Shown here: positions 7,615 through 16,617 of the stretch, in pieces
How the letters are laid out: each line of letters starts with the position of its first letter
Position numbering within the stretch: position 1 is the first letter of the stretch
NCBI GenBank assembly: GCA_020723285.1
Contig: DYJE01000018.1
Span: 1 to 64,000, forward strand
DNA: 64,000 bases
DNA from: Desulforapulum autotrophicum
GTDB taxonomy: Bacteria; Desulfobacterota; Desulfobacteria; Desulfobacterales; Desulfolunaceae
Direction: 5' to 3'
Program-made: the position numbers and the translations under genes
The notes under the pieces: model-generated
What the model saw: the letters and a program-made list of their open reading frames with translations, nothing else
The model's database searches: none
Told to the model about the DNA's origin: nothing

Positions 7615-7624
7615 AACCCCCCCC
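7615..7624 (-). repeat. Run of about 10 C on + strand (G tract in kinase ribosome-binding site)
   Basis: The homopolymer spans 7617-7626 by direct count. On the coding strand it reads AGA, then ten G, then TTATG, so it supplies the Shine-Dalgarno and sets its distance to the start codon. Tracts this long can slip during replication. Confidence 0.8.
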
Positions 7625-7689
7625 CCTCTTTTGGCTATGCGGACTAAGGTTGCTGGAATCGATGAAGGACCGCCGGTGGTGAAACCCGG

Positions 7690-8103
7690 TCACGCATGTC
7701 CTGTGGCTTCATTGGCCCAGGCCGTTCCTGCGCCCTCCAGAAAGAATCGTGACTCCTGCCTTGCGTGCTCCAGTGTAAAACAGATTTTGATGAGAAGAAG
7801 TTCACGGAAAAAATAATGCAGCGCGAAATGCTGTTCCTTGGCGATTTCTCCAAGGTCGAGAAGGTGGAACAGGTCCTTTTCAAGACATTCGCAGATGTGT
7901 TTGATGTCCATCTGAATCGTATCCAGCGGGTCTTTCCGGTCCGCGCCCCAGACAGCGGAGCTGATGTAACACGGCGGTTGCAGCATCAGCGTTGAAACAT
8001 GTTTGCGGCAGATGGTTTCAACCGCACCGGCAATGACCGGCCGTATTTGAATTGTGAGCGTTCGCAGGCCCTCACAGGGTGTTGATATTCCATTGTTTTC
8101 CAT
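7690..8103 (-). CDS. Hypothetical protein (137 aa)
   Basis: I do not recognise this soluble protein. The start at 8103 is preferred over the longer in-frame ATG at 8178 because TTGGAG lies eight bases before it, whereas 8178 has only a weak signal. The central part (residues about 40-125) is predicted largely helical with several His and Cys residues, and there is no signal peptide or membrane segment. It lies 75 bases upstream of the hybrid kinase on the same strand, so it may be co-transcribed and act with that pathway. Function is open, and the reading frame itself is only moderately certain. Confidence 0.55.
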   Translation of the reverse strand: MENNGISTPCEGLRTLTIQIRPVIAGAVETICRKHVSTLMLQPPCYISSAVWGADRKDPLDTIQMDIKHICECLEKDLFHLLDLGEIAKEQHFALHYFFRELLLIKICFTLEHARQESRFFLEGAGTAWANEATGHA

Positions 8104-8355
8104 TTTCGATTCTCCAATTCCAATCATGACGGTTTTATGAGATTTGATGTCCTCCCAGGCACTGGGGTAATAGACCATCCTGTCAAACGGCTTGTGCTTG
8201 ATTGATGAAGGTGAAAAAAGGGACAGGGTGCAACATGGGTATTATAGGGGGTTGATTGGTGTTGTAAATGCGACGTTTGCGCATTCTGACGGCGGCATTT
8301 ATGAAAACAGGAAGGGCGGTGGTCGTGTTGAAGGGGATATTTACGCAAAACGCAG

Positions 8356-8380
8356 AAAACCCGATTTATGGTAAATCAGG
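8356..8380 (-). terminator. Rho-independent terminator after the response regulator
   Basis: On the minus strand CCTGATTT pairs with AAATCGGG around a five-base loop and is followed by TTTTC. The stem overlaps the stop codon of the response regulator gene. The short T-run makes it a weak terminator. Confidence 0.45.
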
Positions 8381-9050
8381 TCTCTGCCAGCTCTTCTGCG
8401 TCGATCACATCGTGTTTCAAAGCGATTTTCATCAGGGAGACGAGGTCCCCGGCTTTCATTTTCCCCATGATGTGGGATTTGTGTTTGGCCACGGTTTTGG
8501 GACTGATGTTCAGGATGTCCGCGATGGTCTTGGTTCCCTGGCCTTTGACCAGCATCCTGAAAACCTGCTTTTCTCTACCGGAAAGAAGGTCGAAGGAATT
8601 GACGACCTTAGGCCCCTGTTCACGGGTGTTCAGGTAGGATTTGATCACAGTCCCGCTGATTTCGGTGCTCAGACAGAATTCCCCTTTGCTGACCATCCGT
8701 ACAGCCTGGATCAGTGCCGATGAGGAAGAGGTTTTAAGGATGTACCCCAAAGCACCGAATTCAAGTGCCTGACGGATGTAAGGTTCCTTGTGGGACATGG
8801 TGAGAACGAGGATCTTCGTGTCAGGCAGAAGGGGTTTGACAAGTTGTATCACATCGAGACCGTTGATCACCGGCATGGAAATGTCGATGCACATCACATC
8901 GGGTTTTGTTTTTCTGGCTTTTTGAATGGCGTCCTGGCCATCCCGGGCTTCAGCCACAACGTCGATGTCTTCTTCTTTGCTGAACAGTTCCTTGATGCCT
9001 TCAAGGACCATCAGATGATCATCGGCAATCAATACACGAATTTTTTTCAT
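8376..9050 (-). CDS. NarL/FixJ-family response regulator
   Basis: This is a 224-residue response regulator. The receiver (about 1-120) keeps the acidic pair in LIADDH, the phospho-acceptor Asp in MCIDISMP, and the Thr/Ser and Lys switch residues (LTMSH, GYILKTS). The C-terminal LuxR-type helix-turn-helix (about 150-210) contains LLSGREKQVFRML and the recognition helix NISPKTVAKHKSHI. The gene is 13 bases downstream of the histidine kinase at 9064-10545 and is almost certainly its partner. Activated dimers would bind promoter DNA. Target genes cannot be identified from this window. Confidence 0.93.
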   Translation of the reverse strand: MKKIRVLIADDHLMVLEGIKELFSKEEDIDVVAEARDGQDAIQKARKTKPDVMCIDISMPVINGLDVIQLVKPLLPDTKILVLTMSHKEPYIRQALEFGALGYILKTSSSSALIQAVRMVSKGEFCLSTEISGTVIKSYLNTREQGPKVVNSFDLLSGREKQVFRMLVKGQGTKTIADILNISPKTVAKHKSHIMGKMKAGDLVSLMKIALKHDVIDAEELAET

Positions 9051-9063
9051 GAAGCTCTATCTT

Positions 9064-10545
9064 TCATATGTTTGGGTGAATCGGAATTTTAACAATCAGC
9101 TTTGTTCCGCCTGTCGGTCCGGGTTCCATGGAGAACCTGCCCCCCAGGTCCTCCACACGTTCTCTCATGCTTAAAAGGCCGATTCCCATTCTTTTTCCGG
9201 TCACAATTGGACAAGTACCCCAGTTTTCAAGTCCGATCCCGTCGTCTGTCACCGCCATCCGGACCGTCTCTCCCACAGTCCGGAGTTCGACGGTCACATG
9301 CTTTGCCTGGGCGTGCTGAACCACGTTGTTGAGACTTTCCTGGAGAATTCTGTAAAGTGCGATGTCAATTTTCGGTCCGAAGCTCTTGGCCATGACATCG
9401 CATGAAAACGTGTGGTTCAGAAATCCGGCCCGGTTGAAGAACATGTCCAGATACCACTCCACCGCAGGAACCAGGCCAAAACGGTCAATGAGGTCAGGAT
9501 GGAGCTCCGATGAAATGTCCTTGATGATTTCACCCAGGTGTTTCACAACGGCCTGATACTTGGAACACAGGTCGCTCACCTGCCGGAGTTCATCGGGCAG
9601 TTCTTTCTGAATGATGGAAAGCCCGAGGCCGATCAGTGTCACCAGTTGTCCGCATTCGTCGTGAAGGTCTCGGGCGAGTTTTTTCCGCTCATCCTCGATG
9701 GTCGACAGAAGACGGCAGGTCAGCGAACGGTTGGATTCCGCAGTTTCGACAGTCTTTGAAATATCCCGGCAGAAAATAACGATTTTATCGACGCCCCCCT
9801 GATCGTTACGGATGGGGGTGATGAAATGCTCGAATGTGCCGTTGTTTTTGTCGCAGTCGCTGAAGGAAAGGGCCTCTCCCGTTGACATGACCCGCTCAAG
9901 CATCCGGGTTCGTTCAGGCACCAGATCCACAGGAATGCATTCAGTGAGCCCCCCATGAACGATTTCCTCAGGATTTTTACCTATCTTATCCGTGAGGTAG
10001 CGATTCACAGCCACGATATTCCCCTGGGCGTCAAGGACAAGGGCGATTTCAGGATAGGCGTCCACCACCTTCTGGTAGATTTCATGTTCCAGGGCCTCAG
10101 GCTGTTTATCCCTGATTGCGTTCAGAACGGCGGGTTTCCCGGAATACATCACGCTCTGCAAGTAGAGGACAGAGGGGGTGTAAAGTCCGTCGGCATTTCG
10201 GATTCGGATGCTCATGCGCCATGTGGGATTCTGGCCGGTCACCACCGAACGAGAACTGGCATAAAAGGGCGGCATATCGTCAGGGTGGATAAAACCCTCG
10301 ACTGAACGGCATGATCCGGATACGTTGACACCGGTTTTTTTCCGCATTGCACTGTTGGCGTATAAGATATCGAAAGACGTGTCGACGATGAAAAAACAGT
10401 TTCGAGATTGTTCAAGAAGGGTATGCAAACTGACAGATGGGAAGCAGACAGGTTTCTGGTTTTTCAGGCATCCGCAGCATTTTATACCTATGCAACCGGA
10501 GGTTCCTGCCTGGTGTTTTTCAATAATCGAGGTATCGTTTTCCAT
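9064..10545 (-). CDS. PAS-containing sensor histidine kinase (HisKA_3/NarX type)
   Basis: This 493-residue kinase appears cytoplasmic because no membrane helix is evident. Residues 18-34 hold five cysteines (C18, C23, C24, C26, C34), a possible metal or redox site. Two PAS domains follow (about 42-150 and 160-270), then a HisKA_3 dimerisation helix with phospho-His in RKKLARDLHDECGQ, and a HATPase domain with ESLNNVVQHA and DDGIGL boxes. It would phosphorylate the regulator encoded 13 bases downstream. The combination of an N-terminal Cys cluster with PAS domains suggests a cytoplasmic redox or gas signal, but that is inference. Confidence 0.9.
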   Translation of the reverse strand: MENDTSIIEKHQAGTSGCIGIKCCGCLKNQKPVCFPSVSLHTLLEQSRNCFFIVDTSFDILYANSAMRKKTGVNVSGSCRSVEGFIHPDDMPPFYASSRSVVTGQNPTWRMSIRIRNADGLYTPSVLYLQSVMYSGKPAVLNAIRDKQPEALEHEIYQKVVDAYPEIALVLDAQGNIVAVNRYLTDKIGKNPEEIVHGGLTECIPVDLVPERTRMLERVMSTGEALSFSDCDKNNGTFEHFITPIRNDQGGVDKIVIFCRDISKTVETAESNRSLTCRLLSTIEDERKKLARDLHDECGQLVTLIGLGLSIIQKELPDELRQVSDLCSKYQAVVKHLGEIIKDISSELHPDLIDRFGLVPAVEWYLDMFFNRAGFLNHTFSCDVMAKSFGPKIDIALYRILQESLNNVVQHAQAKHVTVELRTVGETVRMAVTDDGIGLENWGTCPIVTGKRMGIGLLSMRERVEDLGGRFSMEPGPTGGTKLIVKIPIHPNI

Positions 10546-10866
10546 CTCTAAAACTCAGTAACCTGCTATGGATGAAACACGTCGATTCCACAAAGATGCC
10601 ACAACGGAACTTCGTCACGACATTGGATCGGCAAGCCATCATCAATCAATGCTGTCCATGGCTTGTTTCAGTCCATACCAGGGTTGATGGGTCATGGTGT
10701 CTCATTCCCCATCACGCATTTCTTACGAGGTGCAATTCATTTATGGCATGGGTTTAGGTAATCCATAACACCCGCTTTGTAAATTATTAATTTTCGCATG
10801 GCCCTTTTCCCCGCATCACCTGCCGACTGAGCTTTTTTCTCATACGGATCATGTGGATGCATGATG
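10546..10866. other. Intergenic region upstream of the sensor kinase
   Basis: These 320 bases lie upstream of the minus-strand kinase gene and should hold its promoter. I see no confident promoter, terminator, repeat or RNA gene in it. Confidence 0.4.
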
Positions 10867-11130
10867 TCATTTATCTGATATTAAACCCATAATCCCGGCA
10901 ACCTTACAGGTTTGCCCGGTCATTCTTTCAATCATGAACAATGGTTCATATCTTTCACCATCCATATCATATTCAGCCGGACGACCGAACTGTTTTTTTT
11001 GATCACAAACCATACCATAAACTTCAAAGCAACGAAATTTTCGTGAACGGGCTATGGGCATGACTTCACGTAAAACCCTGGTCAAAGGTTTTTTTACAAT
11101 GCCCATTTCAGACCGGGCGGATCTGTCCAT
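10867..11130 (-). CDS. Possible small hypothetical protein (87 aa)
   Basis: This open frame of 87 codons could start at 11130 or at an internal ATG eight codons later. The translated chain is balanced in composition, with a basic first half and a segment with alternating acidic and aromatic residues, and it is more protein-like than shadow frames. However, no good ribosome-binding site is visible and base composition is more AT-rich than the neighbours. I do not recognise it. It could be a lone small gene or the remnant of a larger one. It sits in an otherwise empty gap of about 670 bases between the sensor kinase and the YccF gene. Confidence 0.3.
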   Translation of the reverse strand: MDRSARSEMGIVKKPLTRVLREVMPIARSRKFRCFEVYGMVCDQKKQFGRPAEYDMDGERYEPLFMIERMTGQTCKVAGIMGLISDK

Positions 11131-11215
11131 CAGGTTTGCACAGTGTAATGAATATGGACATGGGCAACATGGGTAGGGGGCGGAATGCGTTTATGTTTTT
11201 TTTAGGTATCAGGCG

Positions 11216-11644
11216 TCATCTCCTTCGGCGCGATGACGGAGACGCTGAACCGATGGGCACGATGGTTTTGCCGATGGGGGCGAGGGAAATCACCGCCAGT
11301 TTCAGGTGCTGGATTCCGAAGGGAATGCCGATGATGGTGACGAAGTTCATCATGGCTGCGGCAAGATGGCCCAGGGCCAGCCAGAAACCGGCGACGACGA
11401 ACCAGATCACGTTGCCGATCGCACCAAGGGTTCCTGTGCCGATGTCGTCCTTACGGGTGATGTCTTTCCGGTTCACGGCTTCTTTGCCGAAGGGAAAGAA
11501 GGTGAACTGGCCGATGACGAAACAGGCCTTGCCCCAGGGAATCCCCACGATGGAGACAACGGCGAGAATGCCGGTGAACCACCACGAAAGGCCCATGACG
11601 AAGCCTCCGAGAACAAACCAGAGCAGATTGAGCAGGGTGCGCAT
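11216..11644 (-). CDS. YccF domain-containing membrane protein
   Basis: This 142-residue inner membrane protein has two YccF domains in tandem. Each contains a hydrophobic pair with the conserved IxGIPxG signature (SIVGIPWGKA and TIIGIPFGIQ). Four membrane helices are likely, the N terminus begins with the family-typical MRTLLNLLWFVLGG, and a short Arg/Ser-rich tail ends the chain. YccF proteins are widespread, and their function is not established. The start is supported by AAGGAGG seven bases upstream. It is 22 bases downstream of the radical SAM gene and probably co-transcribed, though no functional link is known. Confidence 0.9.
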   Translation of the reverse strand: MRTLLNLLWFVLGGFVMGLSWWFTGILAVVSIVGIPWGKACFVIGQFTFFPFGKEAVNRKDITRKDDIGTGTLGAIGNVIWFVVAGFWLALGHLAAAMMNFVTIIGIPFGIQHLKLAVISLAPIGKTIVPIGSASPSSRRRR

Positions 11645-11666
11645 GATGCCTCCTTCGATGTCTCCA

Positions 11667-13049
11667 TCAGAAATAGTCGGTCAGGCCTTCCCGGATTTTT
11701 TCGTAATCCGAACAGGCGTCGTCGTTTTTGAGGTTCAGGATATCGTCACCTGTTAAAATAACACCCCGTTTCCGGACCTGGCGTTCCACATAGATTTTTT
11801 TGCCGTGGGCAAGGCGGATTTCCCTGAAGGGGTTGTGGTACGACAATCCGGGGGTGACCACGGCTTCGCTGTAGGTGACGCTGGCGGTACACCGGGAAAG
11901 TGCAAGGTGTTTCAGAAGATCGGAGTGGACAAGGAGGTTGCCTGGGCCTGAAGTCTGCCATGCGGTTTTGCCGGGATCATGGGCCGTAAGGGCCGCCATG
12001 ATTATCTCCATGGTGCCGGAATCCCCTGACACGGTGACGGTGCGGATGAAGCCGCTGGCCGTGAGGGACTCGTGGGGTTTCATGATGAAGGCCGCGTTTC
12101 GTTTCCGGCTGGCGGCTTTCTGGTGCTGGTTTTTGTAGACAAAGGCGCAGTAGTTGACGGGAAGTTTCCAGCGCTCGGTCACAGCCTGGTTCAGGAGGGA
12201 CAATGCGGTGAGCTCCGATTCCAGCACCGTCACACGTTCGCCGTGAAGGTAGGTGTAGTTCCGTTTCATGAGCGACCGGCTGTTGTGGGGCGTGAGTCGA
12301 AGCTGGTGCAGGTTCAGGTGGTTCACCCCTTCGTCGTGCATAATGGGTATCAGGGCGGCCAGAGTGTCCCGGTCTTCGGGAATGGCGGGGATTTCCACGG
12401 TGACCACGGGGATGTGGCCCACGGCCAGCCGGAGCTTTGTCAGGCTGTAATCCCAGGCGCTGATGTCGAATCGGATTTCGTTCAGTCCGGCGTCTTTCAG
12501 TTTCAGGACATGGTCTTTTGTGAGCAGGGTGCCGTTGGTGTACATCCAGATGTGGGTTCCGTCCCCGTTTTTCGCTCTCACGGTTTCGATGAACCGCCGG
12601 GTTTTGTCAAAGGTGAGAAGGGGCTCGCCGCCGCTGATGCTGACGCCGTTAAAGCCGAACTCTCGCGTGTAATCGCTGTATTCTTCCGCTTTTTCAAAGG
12701 TCAGGCGGTGGGTGGTGGGCACACTGACATCGTCCTGGGGTGTTGGGCAGTAAAAACACCGGCAGTTGCATTTCCCGTTAATGAACAGGCAGGACCAGGC
12801 CCCGTTTCCGCAGAGTGTGCATCCCGGTGAAAGTTCCCCGGTGTGGGGTTTGGTGCGGCTGAAACTCCAGTTCAGATGCTCGCCCAGGCCGTTCAGAAGG
12901 TCGTTGCGCTTTGTTTCGTATTCTTCCGCCATGGAATCTCTGAACCAGGACAGCTGGTCCCTGATGCCTTCGTACTCCGCGAGGTTCTGGGAAACCAGAC
13001 GCCCCCGCCGCTCGTTCTGCCGAATATCCGTCATGTGGCCATCCATCAA
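11667..13049 (-). CDS. Radical SAM protein
   Basis: This 460-residue protein has a radical SAM core. The CxxxCxxC motif lies in CNCRCFYC (near residue 95), where three cysteines bind the [4Fe-4S] cluster that cleaves S-adenosylmethionine. A Gly-rich SAM-binding segment (SISGGEPLLTF) follows. An extra upstream Cys group (CTLCGNGAWSC) may bind zinc or a second cluster. The arrangement resembles the uncharacterised group related to pyruvate formate-lyase activating enzyme (COG2108-like). The C-terminal third is unrecognised. Three closely spaced start codons exist with no clear Shine-Dalgarno. The substrate is unknown, and the neighbours (YccF, MsrAB) do not suggest one. Confidence 0.85.
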   Translation of the reverse strand: MMDGHMTDIRQNERRGRLVSQNLAEYEGIRDQLSWFRDSMAEEYETKRNDLLNGLGEHLNWSFSRTKPHTGELSPGCTLCGNGAWSCLFINGKCNCRCFYCPTPQDDVSVPTTHRLTFEKAEEYSDYTREFGFNGVSISGGEPLLTFDKTRRFIETVRAKNGDGTHIWMYTNGTLLTKDHVLKLKDAGLNEIRFDISAWDYSLTKLRLAVGHIPVVTVEIPAIPEDRDTLAALIPIMHDEGVNHLNLHQLRLTPHNSRSLMKRNYTYLHGERVTVLESELTALSLLNQAVTERWKLPVNYCAFVYKNQHQKAASRKRNAAFIMKPHESLTASGFIRTVTVSGDSGTMEIIMAALTAHDPGKTAWQTSGPGNLLVHSDLLKHLALSRCTASVTYSEAVVTPGLSYHNPFREIRLAHGKKIYVERQVRKRGVILTGDDILNLKNDDACSDYEKIREGLTDYF

Positions 13050-13326
13050 AAAGGGATAACGAACCCATGGCTCACGGGAGAATCGTGTCCGTGAAGCTTC
13101 GGGTGATGTGAGTGATCAGCCAACGAAAAAAGCGTATCGGGCGAAAGATGTCAAGAAGATAAATGCCAGGGCCAGCGGTGATATTGAAATTCCGAGGCTT
13201 CAGACTTCAGCGGACCGGCAATCCCGGAAGGCTTCTCTTGCCACCGGGATGAACGGTGATTATTTTTTTTCAAAACTCTCTGGGTTGATGTCTTTCCACG
13301 GACGATCATCGTGAAAGGAAGAGAAC

Positions 13327-14448
13327 ATGAAAAAAATCATCGCTATGATAGCCGGAGCCGCATGCGTTCTTGTGATGGCGGCTGTGACTGTTGACGGATA
13401 CAGAAAAAAGATGGATAAGGAGGCCCCGATGAACGACAAACACCAAAAACACCATCCGGGGAAAACGGAAACAGCCACCTTTGCCGGAGGCTGTTTCTGG
13501 TGCGTTGAAGCGGATCTTGAAAAAGTGGAGGGTGTCACAGCCGTGATATCCGGTTATGCCGGCGGGAAGGAAGTGAAGCCAAAGTACGAGGAGGTGTCCC
13601 GTGGTGCCACCGGGCACAGGGAAGCCGTTCAGGTGACGTATGACAGCTCAAGGGTGTCCTATGAGACGCTGCTCGACTTTTTTTTCAGGCATATGGACCC
13701 CACGGACAGCGGCGGTCAGTTTGTGGACCGGGGATTCCAGTACACAGGGGCTGTTTTTTACCATGACGGTAACCAGAAACAAAGCGCGGAACGGTACATG
13801 ATGCGGTTGAAGGCGTCGGGCCGCTTCGGCAGGCCCATCGTCACAGCGCTGCTCCCTTACACGGTGTTTTATCCGGCGGAAGGGTATCATCAGGATTTTT
13901 ATCTGAAGAATCCTGATCATTACAAACGATACAGAAACGGTTCGGGGCGTGATGCGTTTATTGAAAAAGCCTGGGGACGCGATCTCAATCATGGCAAACC
14001 CCGGGAATACAAAAAACCGGACGCAGCCCTGCTGAAGAAAACCCTCTCGCCCCTGGCTTTTCAGGTGACTCAGGAGAACGGCACCGAGCGGCCCTTTGAC
14101 AACCCTTACTGGGACAACAAAAAACAGGGAATTTACGTGGATGTGGTTTCTGGCGAACCCCTTTTCAGTTCGGTGGACAAGTTCGATTCCGGAACAGGCT
14201 GGCCCAGCTTCACCAGACCCCTCAATCCACGGTATATCGTTGAGAAGAAAGACCGGTCGCTGTTCATGGAGCGTGTCGAGGTTCGGAGTCTTGCCGGGGA
14301 TTCCCATCTGGGGCATGTTTTCCCGGACGGGCCCGCGCCGGGCGGTTTGAGGTACTGCATCAATTCCGCAGCGTTGCGATTCATCCCAAAAGATCGTCTT
14401 GCACAGGAAGGGTATGGAGATTTTACCTTCCTTTTCGAAGGGCCATGA
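13327..14448 (+). CDS. msrAB: Bifunctional methionine sulfoxide reductase MsrA/MsrB, exported
   Basis: This is a 373-residue fusion. An N-terminal hydrophobic helix (4-22) exports or anchors it, and a His/Lys-rich linker follows. MsrA (about 48-205) has its catalytic Cys56 in GGCFWC and the following YAGG and YHQ segments. MsrB (about 235-365) has its catalytic Cys344 in RYCINS plus the GWPSF and HLGHVF motifs. The zinc-binding CxxC pairs of many MsrB proteins are absent. MsrA reduces Met-S-sulfoxide and MsrB reduces Met-R-sulfoxide, so the fusion repairs both, here probably in the periplasm. No electron-supplying thioredoxin-like domain is attached. The start has GGAAGAG nine bases upstream. 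It is a single gene followed by a terminator. Confidence 0.93.
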   Translation: MKKIIAMIAGAACVLVMAAVTVDGYRKKMDKEAPMNDKHQKHHPGKTETATFAGGCFWCVEADLEKVEGVTAVISGYAGGKEVKPKYEEVSRGATGHREAVQVTYDSSRVSYETLLDFFFRHMDPTDSGGQFVDRGFQYTGAVFYHDGNQKQSAERYMMRLKASGRFGRPIVTALLPYTVFYPAEGYHQDFYLKNPDHYKRYRNGSGRDAFIEKAWGRDLNHGKPREYKKPDAALLKKTLSPLAFQVTQENGTERPFDNPYWDNKKQGIYVDVVSGEPLFSSVDKFDSGTGWPSFTRPLNPRYIVEKKDRSLFMERVEVRSLAGDSHLGHVFPDGPAPGGLRYCINSAALRFIPKDRLAQEGYGDFTFLFEGP

Positions 14449-14456
14449 CAAACCGC

Positions 14457-14503
14457 GCCGCTCCGCTGTTCTGGCATCATCAAAGGAGTGGAGCGGCTTT
14501 GTT
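14457..14503 (+). terminator. Terminator after msrAB
   Basis: GCCGCTCC (14457-14464) pairs perfectly with GGAGCGGC (14490-14497) and is followed by TTTGTT. The loop is about 25 bases, long for an intrinsic terminator. Confidence 0.5.
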
Positions 14504-14795
14504 CATTAACGGGCCTGTAAACGGATGATCCCTTTCAAGATACGGCAGTGTTTTTCAGTGTAATTGGGCTGTCGCATCATTTATTCCTTTACAACTCACG
14601 ATGACTTTGCTTATAACAACCACACCGGCGCGTGACGCGCAAAAAAATACCGATGCGAAGCTGTGTTGTACCCGTAGATAGTTTGTTATTCCATTGATCT
14701 GTGAATCGAATATCCTGTCCTGCCTGAGCTGTATCTTTGTTTTCAGGCGATATGCGGGATATGTGATCTCTTTTTGACGCATCATCGAGGTTAAT
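14504..14795. other. Intergenic region before the TetR gene
   Basis: About 290 AT-leaning bases lie between the msrAB terminator and the TetR gene. I see no RNA gene or confident operator. Confidence 0.4.
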
Positions 14796-15434
14796 ATGAC
14801 CCAACCCATTTTTAAACAATTACGCTTGGTTGAAAAAGAAAACAGGCGTCTTGCCATTGTGGATGTGGCGGAGCGGATACTCAACGACGAAGGTCTGGAA
14901 GCGGTGACGATCCGCCGTGTCGCGAAGCAGGCGGGCTTGTCTTCCGGGGCCATGTACATGTATTTCAAGAACAAGGAAGAGCTCATGCTCTGCATGCTCG
15001 TTCAGAATCTCCGGCTTCTCAAGAAAGACATGAGCGCCTGCATCGATGACAACAACCCCGTGGAAGCCATTAAAAAAATGGGCTACCATTACATGCGGTA
15101 TTTCGTAAGGTTCGGAAAACACATCAATATCCTGAGCTTTGCCGTGAAAAACAAAGAAAAATACGGCGATCTGAACCCCCAGATGCTAAGCGATCTTGAG
15201 GCGGTTCTTTCAGAACTCCTGTCCCTTGTTCAGGGACTTCTTTCAACGCCGTCCATGTCAGGGGCTCTTCAGGGCATTCCTCCCGAGCGGGCTGTCCCGG
15301 TTCTCTGGGCCTTGATTCAGGGCCTTGTCCAGATCACGCTGCCCATCCAGTCCACGGAAGCGCCCACCTACAATTTTGATCAGGTGATCGACGACGCGAC
15401 CCGGATATTTACCTACCGCTCCGCCCGGCCGTGA
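14796..15434 (+). CDS. TetR/AcrR-family regulator
   Basis: This 212-residue regulator has an N-terminal TetR helix-turn-helix (about residues 20-65: VTIRRVAKQAGLSSGAMYMYF followed by KNKEEL). A helical ligand-binding and dimerisation domain forms the rest. Such proteins usually repress nearby genes and release DNA on binding a small hydrophobic ligand. No obvious target is adjacent: the next gene, a membrane protein, points toward it from the other strand. The start at 14796 is the first ATG of the frame, with weak Shine-Dalgarno (GAGG nine bases upstream). Confidence 0.88.
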   Translation: MTQPIFKQLRLVEKENRRLAIVDVAERILNDEGLEAVTIRRVAKQAGLSSGAMYMYFKNKEELMLCMLVQNLRLLKKDMSACIDDNNPVEAIKKMGYHYMRYFVRFGKHINILSFAVKNKEKYGDLNPQMLSDLEAVLSELLSLVQGLLSTPSMSGALQGIPPERAVPVLWALIQGLVQITLPIQSTEAPTYNFDQVIDDATRIFTYRSARP

Positions 15435-15585
15435 TCCAGGGTCATTCCTCCGCCGTTTCCTTACGTTGATCACAACATGATCATTGCCGGCCGGGTGTAA
15501 GCCCGGCCAACACGTTTAAGAAATGCACCGATCCCTTGTATCAAGAAGGATCCTCATCACGAAACCCACGGCATTCCACCAAAGC

Positions 15586-16098
15586 CTAACTGTTTTTTCC
15601 GAAAAGTTTCCCCGATGCGTACTTGAACACAGCAAATAGCAGAATACCCGCAAGCAGAAGGCTTTCAATGGATCCAAAAAAACCGATAAAAAAACTGAGC
15701 CGGTATAAAAACAAAAGAAAAACACAGACAATTCCCGTCAGGATCATAAATCCCGACAAACGTCCAAATCCAGGGAGGCGGTTGAAATCCGTTTTACGGC
15801 TTATCAGGTAAAAGACGATGCACATTGAGATGACAGGCAAGAAATAAAGAATGACATTAACCTCAAGCATATTCTTCCTGACGATGAACATCGAATAAAA
15901 CGTCAGAACCCCCGAGAGAATGCCGGGAATGCCAGACAAATAGATCAGAACGGAATAAAGACAATCAAGAAAAGATATTCGCGGCGTCGGCTTGTAAAAA
16001 ATGCCCGTGACAAATGATGCCACGGGAAGGATCATGAAGTAGAACAAAATGAGTCCATAGTGTTGATCCAGTACCGACAAGAAATCATGAACGGTCAC
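15586..16098 (-). CDS. Multi-pass membrane protein of unknown function
   Basis: This 170-residue, strongly hydrophobic protein has about four to five membrane helices (near residues 14-32, 47-68, 78-97, 115-133 and 138-157). The last helix is followed by a short basic C terminus. I do not recognise the family. A GAGAAAACAACC stretch precedes the ATG, giving a weak ribosome-binding site. The gene stands alone, convergent with the TetR gene at 14796-15434. No charged transporter motif or catalytic residue pattern is visible. Confidence 0.7.
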   Translation of the reverse strand: MTVHDFLSVLDQHYGLILFYFMILPVASFVTGIFYKPTPRISFLDCLYSVLIYLSGIPGILSGVLTFYSMFIVRKNMLEVNVILYFLPVISMCIVFYLISRKTDFNRLPGFGRLSGFMILTGIVCVFLLFLYRLSFFIGFFGSIESLLLAGILLFAVFKYASGKLFGKNS

Positions 16099-16617
16099 GG
16101 TTGTTTTCTCCTTTTGTAAAGTCGCAGGGAATATCCGAAGATTGGGAATACAGTATACCCCGAATTCCGACGGAAGACACAGGTTTTTTAGGAGGATGTA
16201 TCCACTTTCCTTGACCTATGGCCATCCCATGATCGCGGTATGTGATGACTCGCCTGTTTGCATGATTATTCTTGACACCTGTAAAAAACTGACATATCAG
16301 TTTTAAAAATCCAGGCTTGATGCACAATTGGGGGAAACGGGGGAGCTTGTTTGGGTCAGAGGGCTTTTTGCATCTGTCCGATCATGACGCCAGACAATGA
16401 AACGTCGTTTTTTGGGGTGAACCATGAACGTCCTCTGTTGACACGGGACTGTTTGTGGGATTTATATACAGCTTCGAAATGACATGGGCCAGCCGGAACG
16501 GGTTACGGTTTCGGGGCATGATTCCTGGGGTGGTTAGGGTGTGCCGGCGGTGGAGTGGCCGGAGTGGAACATAGGCATGTAACAGCGGCGGGGGAAAGCC
16601 AGATCTCCTCCCGTCAC
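16099..16617. other. Divergent intergenic region
   Basis: This 519-base gap separates the membrane protein and the CoA-transferase. It contains TTGACA (16272-16277) and a weak -10 (TATCAG) 17 bases later. This overlaps a perfect inverted repeat, AAAACTG/CAGTTTT (16285-16304), that could be a promoter-operator on the plus strand. Nothing else is recognised. Confidence 0.35.
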
